Below, one piece after another: positions 49,846 through 56,269 of a DNA stretch of 64,000 bases. The notes below the pieces were generated by a model. That model was not told the DNA's origin, made no database searches, and saw nothing but the letters and a program-made list of their open reading frames with translations. The translations under genes and the position numbers were made by a program. Every line of letters begins with the position of its first letter. Within the stretch, counting starts at the first letter, position 1. Origin of the DNA: JBEKTW01 sp963727845 (GTDB lineage: Bacteria; Bacteroidota; Ignavibacteria; UBA10030; SZUA-254); NCBI GenBank assembly GCA_963727845.1, contig CAVSHI010000003.1, forward strand, positions 744,001 through 808,000, written 5' to 3'.

Positions 49846-49878
49846 TGTCATTCCCGAACGCTTCTATCGGGAATGACA
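49846..49878. terminator. Perfect 12-bp hairpin between convergent genes
   Basis: TGTCATTCCCGA (49846-49857) and TCGGGAATGACA (49867-49878) are perfect inverse complements with a 9-nt loop. It lies between the stops of the nuclease gene and truA. It could act as a bidirectional terminator, although no T tract adjoins it on either side. Its sequence resembles common REP-like TCATTCCCG hairpins. Confidence 0.55.
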
Positions 49879-49952
49879 AGCGGCCTTTGGAATTCATTTG
49901 TAATATCAATCGGTCGACATGTTGCTGAGTGAGGACACCAGCCTTCCCCGAT

Positions 49953-50747
49953 CTACCTTGAGCTGAAGCACGAGATACCCATCACCGGCTCAAGGCGTAC
50001 GAGTTTTTCATCTCCCGGATAATATACGCGTTCGAGGAATAATCCGGACGGCGGGGCCGTCAGTTTGGCGGGGGCATCCGATCTGACGTTCAGGAATCTT
50101 TCGACTTCCTGAACAGGTAGTTTTCCGCGACCGACCTCGGCGAGAACGCCAACCACCTGACGGACCATCTTCCACAGGAAATGGGATCCTTCGATACGCA
50201 ACAGAATCAGCTCGTCCGCCTCCTTCAGCGTCAACCCTTCGATGAGCACCTTTGTCGATTTCTCCTCGGGGTCGTCGGCAGTGAATGACTGGGCGTTTTT
50301 CATTCCGACAAAGAGCTTCGCGGCATCTCTCATCCTGTTGATGTCCAGAATATCCTTGATCCACCACACGTACCTTTTTCCAAAAGCAGTTCGCCTCCGC
50401 GAGATCTGGTAGAGATAGCTTCGCGATACCGCATCGTGCCGTGCGTGGAAGTTCCGGTGAGTTTTTTCTACTTCAAGGATGTTGATATCCGCCGGCAGGA
50501 GGTCATTGATCTTCATCCTGATGATTTCGGGGGCAAGGACCGTTTTCACATCGAGGTGGGCGACCTGGCGGAGTGCATGAACACCGGCATCGGTCCTGCC
50601 GGCGCCGTAGAATTCAAGATCGCTTGTGTCGAACACTTCCCGCGCCGCATCCAATAGCTCTCCCTGGATGGTGCGGGCATTCTGTTGGACCTGCCATCCG
50701 CTGTAGCGCGTTCCTTCGTACTCGAGATAGATCTTAAACCGTGGCAT
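49953..50747 (-). CDS. truA: tRNA pseudouridine(38-40) synthase TruA
   Basis: The 264-residue enzyme has the TruA start (YLEYEGTRYSGWQVQQNART), the catalytic block FYGAGRTDAGVHALRQVAH with the nucleophilic Asp, and ARHDAVSRSYLYQI. The later block has GSHFLWKMVRQVVGVLAEVG. It modifies the anticodon stem-loop of tRNAs. Its first 25 codons and upstream region are duplicated at 28687-28935. Upstream lie family D repeats and the DUF559 gene. Confidence 0.96.
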   Translation of the reverse strand: MPRFKIYLEYEGTRYSGWQVQQNARTIQGELLDAAREVFDTSDLEFYGAGRTDAGVHALRQVAHLDVKTVLAPEIIRMKINDLLPADINILEVEKTHRNFHARHDAVSRSYLYQISRRRTAFGKRYVWWIKDILDINRMRDAAKLFVGMKNAQSFTADDPEEKSTKVLIEGLTLKEADELILLRIEGSHFLWKMVRQVVGVLAEVGRGKLPVQEVERFLNVRSDAPAKLTAPPSGLFLERVYYPGDEKLVRLEPVMGISCFSSR

Positions 50748-50795
50748 TGTAATTATTCTTCACTTGTGCGGGACTATTCATTCTTAGGCCATAAC

Positions 50796-50930
50796 GAATT
50801 CCCCTCCTCCGGAGGGGACAAAGGGGTGGGTTGCTAAGGCACTTCGATTTGTAAATCGCACCCTGCGGACTCCTTCTCATTTACAGCAGTCACACACCCC
50901 TAAATCCCCTCTCAAGGGGGGACTTACTGG
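50796..50930. repeat. Family D repeat, upstream of truA
   Basis: A complete unit of about 135 bp: the head CGAATTCCCCTCCTCCGGAG and GGGACAAAGGGGTGGG, an inner CACTTCGATTTGT segment, then the tail CACACACCCCTAAATCCCCT ending GGGGACTTACTGG. Head and tail are roughly inverse to each other, giving terminal inverted repeats. Other complete copies are at 28799-28935 and 51439-51573. Confidence 0.85.
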
Positions 50931-50946
50931 TTCCATTCACATGCCA

Positions 50947-51348
50947 TTACAAATTCCCCTCCTCCGGAGGGGATACAGGGGTGGGTACATTTTCATCAAT
51001 CCAATCTTCAATGGCCATTACAACACCACGCAGATTGCTCTTCACATCAAGATCGTTGAATCTCAGAAATTCAACTCCTAACGATCGTAACCGTTTCTCT
51101 CGCTCCTTGTCGTGTTCCGTTTTTGCATCATGACTGCAGCCATCGACCTCAATGGCAAGGGATAAGTCGCTGCAGAAGAAATCGACGATATAGTTATCAA
51201 TCGGTTTCTGGCGATGGAAATCGTGCCCTCTCATCTTCTTCCCTTTCAGTTCTTTCCACAGTATAATTTCAGCAAGCGTACTGTTGTTTCGCAAACTTTG
51301 AGCGAGTTGTTTCAACGCCGGATTGTATGGTATTATTTTCCTTCTCAC
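50947..51348 (-). CDS. DUF559 family endonuclease-like protein within family D repeats
   Basis: The protein has 133 residues from GTG 51348 (TTG 51351 possible), with GAGGAT upstream. It has the Vsr-like PD-(D/E)XK pattern of DUF559: RNNSTLAEIILWKELKG, then GHDFHRQKPIDNYIVDFFC, then AIEVDGCSHDAKTEHDKERE and LGVEFLRFNDLDV. The last dozen residues (VPTPVSPPEEGNL) are read from a family D repeat head, and the longer open frame to 51414 would start in another head. The gene thus sits inside the repeat family. The biological role of DUF559 proteins is not established; mobility or DNA repair are possibilities. Confidence 0.85.
   Translation of the reverse strand: MRRKIIPYNPALKQLAQSLRNNSTLAEIILWKELKGKKMRGHDFHRQKPIDNYIVDFFCSDLSLAIEVDGCSHDAKTEHDKEREKRLRSLGVEFLRFNDLDVKSNLRGVVMAIEDWIDENVPTPVSPPEEGNL
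50950..50985. repeat. Family D head, downstream side of the DUF559 gene
   Basis: AAATTCCCCTCCTCCGGAGG, then GGATACAGGGGTGGGT, is a direct copy of the head element. It overlaps the 3' coding end of the DUF559 gene, so it also supplies that protein's last residues. Confidence 0.8.
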
Positions 51349-51368
51349 CAAATGATCCTCCCGAGAAC

Positions 51369-51423
51369 ACGCCCCTAAATAGCCACAACAAATTCCCCTC
51401 CTCGGAGGGGACAAAGGGGTGGG
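51369..51423. repeat. Family D tail fragment and head, upstream side of the DUF559 gene
   Basis: CACGCCCCTAAATA (51369-51382) resembles the tail of the element. It is followed directly by a new head, AAATTCCCCTCCTCGGAGGG (from 51389). The nuclease gene is therefore bounded by a head on one side and a tail-like remnant on the other, as if it replaced the middle of one element. Confidence 0.65.
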
Positions 51424-51438
51424 TTGCTAAGCCATAAC

Positions 51439-51573
51439 GAATTCCCCTCCTCCGGAGGGGATAAAGGGGTGGGTTCTCATTGCACTTTGGTTATTGAGCC
51501 GCACCCCAAGAACTCCTTTTCATTTACAGCAGTCACACACCCCTAAATCCCCTCTCAAGAGGGGACTTACTGG
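51439..51573. repeat. Family D repeat, between DUF559 and pdxJ genes
   Basis: A complete unit with head, inner GCACTTTGG segment and tail CACACACCCCTAAATCCCCT. It is close to the copies at 28799-28935 and 50796-50930 and ends 9 bp from the pdxJ stop codon. Confidence 0.85.
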
Positions 51574-51581
51574 TTTCGGCT

Positions 51582-52301
51582 CTACTCCCCTCGTTTTACC
51601 AGCCGCACCATCTCGCGCACGGCCTCATCGAGTCCGACGAAGACGGCGCGCACCATGATAGCGTGTCCGATGCTGACTTCCTCAATCTCCCGAATTCCGG
51701 CAAACGGTTTGATGTTGCCGTAATCGAGCCCGTGGCCTGCATTGACGCCGAGCTCAAGGTCCACAGCAAATTTCGCAATCGACCGCAGATGCCGGAGGAG
51801 ATGTGTTCGCCGGTAGCTTGATCGAGCATTGGCATATTCGCCGGTGTGTATTTCCACCATATCAGCGCCGACCTCTTTTGATGCTTCAATTTGATCGACC
51901 CTCGGATCTACGAAAAGACTCACTGCAATGCCCCGCTGATGCAATTCCGCAACAGCCCGTCGCACCGATGCCCTGCGCCGCACGACATCGAGGCCTCCTT
52001 CCGTTGTCAGCTCCCGCCGCCGTTCAGGAACGAGAGTCGCCAGCTCCGGCCTGATCCGGCGTGCAACGGCAATGATCTCCGGCGTTGCCGCCATTTCCAG
52101 ATCCAGCTTTGTCGTCACCGCTTCACGCAGTCTCTTCACATCGTCGTCGCGAATATGGCGCCGGTCCTCACGCAGATGACAGACAATTCCGTCCGCGCCG
52201 GCTTTCTCGGCAACAAGGGCGGCAGCCACCGGGTCTGGAATATCCCCGCCCCGGGCGTTGCGCAGAGTAGCCACATGATCGATGTTGATTGAAAGCCTCA
52301 T
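51582..52301 (-). CDS. pdxJ: Pyridoxine 5'-phosphate synthase
   Basis: The 239-residue TIM-barrel enzyme joins 1-deoxyxylulose 5-phosphate and 3-amino-2-oxopropyl phosphate, the last step of the DXP-dependent vitamin B6 route. Family segments are complete: LSINIDHVATLRNARGGD, ICHLREDRRHI-like VCHLREDRRHIRDDDV, TLVPERRRELTTEGGLDV, DMVEIHTGEYANA, VNAGHGLDY and EVSIGHAIM. I start at ATG 52301, 8 bp after ybbR; the frame to 52388 overlaps ybbR. It is the last gene of the minus-strand unit. Confidence 0.96.
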   Translation of the reverse strand: MRLSINIDHVATLRNARGGDIPDPVAAALVAEKAGADGIVCHLREDRRHIRDDDVKRLREAVTTKLDLEMAATPEIIAVARRIRPELATLVPERRRELTTEGGLDVVRRRASVRRAVAELHQRGIAVSLFVDPRVDQIEASKEVGADMVEIHTGEYANARSSYRRTHLLRHLRSIAKFAVDLELGVNAGHGLDYGNIKPFAGIREIEEVSIGHAIMVRAVFVGLDEAVREMVRLVKRGE

Positions 52302-52308
52302 GGTAGCT

Positions 52309-53232
52309 TCACAATTTTTTTCTGATGATGAACTGAAACCGCTCCGGAGTCCGGCGGATGACGCTGACTTCCGACGGCGCGGAAACAAGAGGTGTGATTA
52401 TTCCGGTCGTGTCCTGAACCAGCGCCTCGTACGCTATACTCGCCTGGAAATCCGATGCGGAAAGTCGTGCGAGCTGGTCTATCCCACCGCGGACAATCAG
52501 ATCAATTTTCGGGGGGATGAAGATCACTTCCCGGTTCGGGGGCAGCAAGGTCGCGGTGAGGGGAATTCCGGAAAATGTCTTCTCCGCGAACGGCTGCACA
52601 TCGACCTGGAGATGCACCGTGGACGGGACCACGTTCAGCGAGAAATCGGTCGGCTCCTCAACCCCCAGCTCCTCATTGACGGGATTGTGCTGGTTATCGT
52701 ATTTTCTGTAGACTGTTTGCCACCGTGAGATCGTCTCAATGAGATTGGCGGCTCCGCCGACAAGAACGCTGTCCGGGAAAATGTGCAACGGGCCGACCTG
52801 TCCGTACCCTTCCCGATAACTTAGAATGACCTGGGGGACCAGCGGCACGCGTTTTTCTTTGTAATCCGCAAGCGCGAGCACGAGTGTCTCCGGCTTCACA
52901 TCAACCGGTTGAACTGCCATCGGCAATTTCACATGCTCAAAAAAATCACGCTTTGTAACCATATACTCTTCGATGCTCAAGGACAACATGTCGATGTAGT
53001 ATCTGACATCGCTTGAAAAGTAGATGGCGGCAAGCTGCCAACCGCGCCCCTTAAAGCTGACGACGATGGTCTTCGGAACAGCAAACTTAAGTGCCTTCCC
53101 TTCTTTTAAATTCTCCACCACCACCGGGACGTGCTTCACCAGCGTGTATTCCTCTGCCATGTTGATCGAGATCCAGACCAGGATGGCGAAAATTATCGAA
53201 GCGATGACGATATGGTAACGTTTTCTTTCCAT
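52309..53232 (-). CDS. YbbR-like (CdaR family) membrane-anchored protein
   Basis: The 307-residue protein has an N-terminal membrane helix (about 8-25: IVIASIIFAILVWISINMA) and three to four YbbR-type beta modules. The last includes IDLIVRGGIDQLARL. In Firmicutes such proteins regulate the diadenylate cyclase CdaA; no cyclase gene is next to this one. It is 8 bp ahead of pdxJ and downstream of the shell-gene terminator at 53245-53305, so its own promoter is not obvious and may be read-through. The role is uncertain. Confidence 0.75.
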   Translation of the reverse strand: MERKRYHIVIASIIFAILVWISINMAEEYTLVKHVPVVVENLKEGKALKFAVPKTIVVSFKGRGWQLAAIYFSSDVRYYIDMLSLSIEEYMVTKRDFFEHVKLPMAVQPVDVKPETLVLALADYKEKRVPLVPQVILSYREGYGQVGPLHIFPDSVLVGGAANLIETISRWQTVYRKYDNQHNPVNEELGVEEPTDFSLNVVPSTVHLQVDVQPFAEKTFSGIPLTATLLPPNREVIFIPPKIDLIVRGGIDQLARLSASDFQASIAYEALVQDTTGIITPLVSAPSEVSVIRRTPERFQFIIRKKL

Positions 53233-53244
53233 TCAGGATGGTAA

Positions 53245-53305
53245 CAAAAAACTCCACTCATCTCGATGCTGTTCCGGCTGGCCGGAACAGCAAGACGAAT
53301 GGAGT
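53245..53305 (-). terminator. Strong intrinsic terminator after the shell operon
   Basis: A perfect GCTGTTCCGGC/GCCGGAACAGC stem is extended outward by ACTCCA and TGGAGT arms (53251-53305). On the minus strand it is followed by TTTTTT (53245-53250). It starts about 20 bp after the stop of the second BMC gene and separates it from ybbR. Confidence 0.92.
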
Positions 53306-53324
53306 CATAAGCGACATACCCTTT

Positions 53325-53936
53325 CTATTCTGAAAATCGCGCCTTCAGAAGTTCCGCGATCAACCCATCTCTGTTTGCCCGGGAAATTTCGCGGCCGACA
53401 ATAGAGAGACCCTTCACTCCTCTCGCAAAACGACGCAGCGCGTGTACCGTCATTGCCTCAAGCTGGCGGCGATACTCCTGCGCATCGTCGCTCATCGCAA
53501 TCTCCGGCGGCGGTTCGACCGGGGCGGAAATCTCCGGGAGTTTTTCCTCCTGATGACCTTCCGCGACAGCATGTTCGGCGACTTTTTCTTTCGGGGGTCT
53601 GCCGGATTTCCTTTTCACCGGCGGCGCCGTTTCTTTGGGCACACGTTCACTCGCTTTTTTCGCCGGGGGATAGATAAGAATCTCCGTTTCGTCATCGGGG
53701 CGTGGAATGACATGTGAAGAAACGAGCTCCCCGACACGTTGTGCGGCAGCAGCGCCGGCATCGACGGCGGCGCGGACAGCGGCAACATCACCTCTGACCA
53801 TCACGGTGATCAAGCCGGATCCGGCGCGCTCTTTGCCGATGAGCTCGACATCCGCAGCTTTGACCATCGCATCGGCTGCCTCGATGGCGGCAACAAGCCC
53901 CCGCGTCTCAATTAACCCAAGTGCATACTCAAGCAT
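53325..53936 (-). CDS. BMC-H shell protein with AT-hook-like and Rho_N/SAP-like C-terminal extension
   Basis: Residues 1-85 form a canonical hexameric microcompartment domain: ALGLIETRGLVAAIEAADAM, then KERAGSGLITVMVRGDVAAV with the GSG pore loop, then GAAAAQRVGELVSSHVIPRP. A low-complexity linker (90-155) contains the basic RKSGRPPKEK (109-118), which resembles an AT-hook core. Residues 158-203 (MTVHALRRFARGVKGLSIVG..ISRANRDGLIAELL) resemble a Rho_N or SAP-type helical module. Some shell proteins, such as EutK, carry C-terminal nucleic-acid-binding folds, so DNA or RNA contact is plausible. It follows the first BMC gene by 78 bp. Confidence 0.88.
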   Translation of the reverse strand: MLEYALGLIETRGLVAAIEAADAMVKAADVELIGKERAGSGLITVMVRGDVAAVRAAVDAGAAAAQRVGELVSSHVIPRPDDETEILIYPPAKKASERVPKETAPPVKRKSGRPPKEKVAEHAVAEGHQEEKLPEISAPVEPPPEIAMSDDAQEYRRQLEAMTVHALRRFARGVKGLSIVGREISRANRDGLIAELLKARFSE

Positions 53937-54014
53937 GAAAATCTCACGATCGATTTAATCCCCTCGGCGGGTCGCAGGCAAAATCGCCGTGTCACCCGAT
54001 CCCGGGGGTTGAAA

Positions 54015-54308
54015 TCAGTCTTTGGACCGCTTCGGAAGAATCATCTCAACGTCGCTGTGCGGGCGCGGGATGACGTGGACCGAGACCAGCTCTCCAACGC
54101 GTTGCGCGGCGGCAGCGCCGGCGTCTGTCGCGGCCTTGACGGCGCCAACGTCTCCGCGCACCATCACGGTCACATACCCGCCGCCAATGACCTCCTTACC
54201 GATCAGCGTCACTTTTGCAGCCTTCACCATTGCATCGGCAGCTTCGATGGAACCGACCAGGCCCTTCGTCTCGACCATTCCAAGCGCATCAAGAGAAATA
54301 TCTGCCAT
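54015..54308 (-). CDS. BMC-H bacterial microcompartment shell protein
   Basis: The 97-residue single-domain shell protein has ALGMVETKGLVGSIEAADAM, then KEVIGGGYVTVMVRGDVGAV with a GGG pore loop, then GAAAAQRVGELVSVHVIPRP, ending in a short polar tail. It is of the PduA/EutM type and forms hexagonal tiles of a protein shell. It is the first gene after the consensus promoter at 54368-54396 and has AAAGGAG as SD, so high expression is expected. No aldehyde dehydrogenase, diol dehydratase or BMC-P gene lies in the window. Confidence 0.95.
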   Translation of the reverse strand: MADISLDALGMVETKGLVGSIEAADAMVKAAKVTLIGKEVIGGGYVTVMVRGDVGAVKAATDAGAAAAQRVGELVSVHVIPRPHSDVEMILPKRSKD

Positions 54309-54367
54309 GTAGATTTACTCCTTTCAAAGAAAGATTATGGAAATTCTTTTCAAATAAACGTGATTCG

Positions 54368-54396
54368 AATATACTGAAACGGGAGCATAATGTCAA
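54368..54396 (-). promoter_or_regulatory. Consensus promoter of the two-gene shell operon
   Basis: A full-consensus TTGACA and TATATT are separated by 17 bp on the minus strand, with a leader of about 55 nt and a strong SD. It is one of the two strongest promoters in the window by sequence. No operator-like palindrome was noticed around it. The rest of the gap 54397-54645 shows nothing. Confidence 0.8.
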
Positions 54397-54645
54397 TCAA
54401 CATTGGAAATTCCGGCGAAACCGGCCCATTTTCTCTTATTTTTTGTGCTCCCGAAAGGCCTGGGATTTTCTTCTTGACCGGTCTGGATCTGGACCTCCAA
54501 ATCCTGCTGTAGATCCAGGGATTTAACCGGACTTGCCCGTCCGTCTGTCGTAATTTCATTCCTGGCGTTTCAGAGCCTTTAGGGCATGTTGGCATTGAGA
54601 TTGATGGATGGTTTTACGATATTCCGAATAGAGTAAGAACGAGGA

Positions 54646-55983
54646 ATGAAACACGTACTGAGCACAACAGTCCTACTGACCATCCTGCTTGGCATTTCGT
54701 GCCACAAGGATAATGGGCCCTGCCTTACCTGTCCGCCGCCATATACGCAGAGTATCCTTCTCGATACCCTGAGCATTGAGCCGGCTGCCGTTGTTTTCCA
54801 GGTAAGCACGAGGGATTCGACGCACTTGGGTGTTGTTCAAATATATCGCGATAGCGTTTCAGTGTTCTCCAAAACGATTCTGAGCATTGACACGACGATA
54901 ATTGACACGGCGCTTCTTCCAGCGCACCACTATCGGTACAAAGCATATCGAATCACGGGCAGCACTCCAACTGACTCCAGCGCCGCGATCGTTCTCACTA
55001 CGATGGACACTACAAGCCACAACTTCACGTGGGAGATTGATACACTGGGGGATGGCGCATCCAGTCATCTGTCGGATGTTGCTATTGTGAATGATACCTG
55101 CGTGTGGGTAGTGGGAGAAATTAACGTCCACGATTCTGTCGGTGGATGGAAGAATCCGCCGTATAACATTGCCCGATGGGACGGTCATAGTTGGCAGCTA
55201 TACACACTGAACTTTACTTATGATTATGGGACAGGGTACGCTCAAGCCGTGGCGGTGTATGCTTTCGGGCCGACAGACGTTCTCGTAAGTGCCGGTGCGA
55301 GCGTAATGCATTGGAATGGACAACACTGGACGAATCTTGATTACTTATACCATTCACAAGGTAATATTCTGATCGGAAGCGTGTACAGGATGTGGGGGAC
55401 ATCAGTGAACGATTTGTACGGTGTTGGGTTGCAAGGGAGTATCGTGCACTGGGATGGTACGAGTTGGCAAACCATTGCAAGTGGCACGACACTTGATATA
55501 CAAGATGTCTGGGGGTCCCGTAACCAGAAGACTGGTGAGTGGGAAATCCTGGCAGTGGCATCCGATAATGAGCTAAACGAGGGAAACAAAGTTCTAAAGA
55601 TCAACAGCAATGGTGCTATGGCAATCCCGGATACTGGATTGCCCTGGAGTCTTACTGGAATCTGGTTTTCTTCAAGCCAGGCTTACTACATAGTCGGCGA
55701 TGGTATCTTCTTTGAAAGATCCCTCAACCAACCATGGCGTTCTCTTCACCAAGGTCTAACAACCTACTACACGGGTGCAGTTCAGGCTGCTAAGATAAAT
55801 GATGTGGCCATTGTCGGGGCTTTTGGAGTTGTGTTGCATTATAATGGATCGACGTGGCGAAATTATCAAAGCGAGACCGGCCTCACATCTGGATCCTGGA
55901 CTGCTGTCAGGATAGAGGAGAATTTGCTGATTGCCGTTGGTGAAAATCTTGATAAAGCAGTAATACTTATTGGCAGACGATAA
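54646..55983 (+). CDS. Secreted lipoprotein with FN3-like and beta-propeller-like repeats
   Basis: The 445-residue protein has a lipobox-like signal end (LLGISCHKD), an N-terminal FN3-like domain (about 40-125, ending AYRITGSTPTDSSAAIVL), and repeated WDG.SW / HWNG..W motifs. These repeats (ARWDGHSWQ, MHWNGQHW, VHWDGTSWQTI, LHYNGSTWRNY) alternate with a hydrophobic strand, as in a beta-propeller. It is likely exposed at the cell surface or in the periplasm. It is the only gene of its unit. By eye its DNA is more AT-rich than its neighbours. The function is not known. Confidence 0.7.
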   Translation: MKHVLSTTVLLTILLGISCHKDNGPCLTCPPPYTQSILLDTLSIEPAAVVFQVSTRDSTHLGVVQIYRDSVSVFSKTILSIDTTIIDTALLPAHHYRYKAYRITGSTPTDSSAAIVLTTMDTTSHNFTWEIDTLGDGASSHLSDVAIVNDTCVWVVGEINVHDSVGGWKNPPYNIARWDGHSWQLYTLNFTYDYGTGYAQAVAVYAFGPTDVLVSAGASVMHWNGQHWTNLDYLYHSQGNILIGSVYRMWGTSVNDLYGVGLQGSIVHWDGTSWQTIASGTTLDIQDVWGSRNQKTGEWEILAVASDNELNEGNKVLKINSNGAMAIPDTGLPWSLTGIWFSSSQAYYIVGDGIFFERSLNQPWRSLHQGLTTYYTGAVQAAKINDVAIVGAFGVVLHYNGSTWRNYQSETGLTSGSWTAVRIEENLLIAVGENLDKAVILIGRR

Positions 55984-56002
55984 AATGATTGGATCGCACG
56001 CC

Positions 56003-56149
56003 GTCTGAACCGCTGATGCTCATGATGGAATGATGAGTATGATAAAAAAAGAGAAGAGACGCCGAACGATTCTTGGATTATGTTTACATCACAACGCCTG
56101 AAGTTGCCATCATGATCATCATTGTATCAGATTTATCAGCGGTTCAGAC
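56003..56149. repeat. 147-bp element with perfect 15-bp terminal inverted repeats
   Basis: GTCTGAACCGCTGAT at 56003-56017 and ATCAGCGGTTCAGAC at 56135-56149 are exact inverse complements. Further in, the arms stay partly similar (ATGATGAGTATGAT and ATGATCATCAT). The element encodes nothing and looks like a small MITE-type repeat. It lies in the gap before the AsmA gene, whose promoter starts 42 bp later. Confidence 0.8.
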
Positions 56150-56191
56150 AATGGGACGGGGACCCTTTCCCCAGGAATCTCCCGAAAACGA

Positions 56192-56220
56192 TTGACATTC
56201 CTTCAAGATTTCGGTATATT
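56192..56220 (+). promoter_or_regulatory. Consensus promoter of the AsmA-rsmA unit
   Basis: TTGACA and TATATT are 17 bp apart, the same hexamers as at the shell operon. The expected transcription start is about 56227, giving a leader of about 40 nt to the proposed CTG codon. Confidence 0.75.
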
Positions 56221-56269
56221 TTTCCCTTAGCACACTATCTATTGAGTCATCAGCAAGAGAGAGCAGGCG

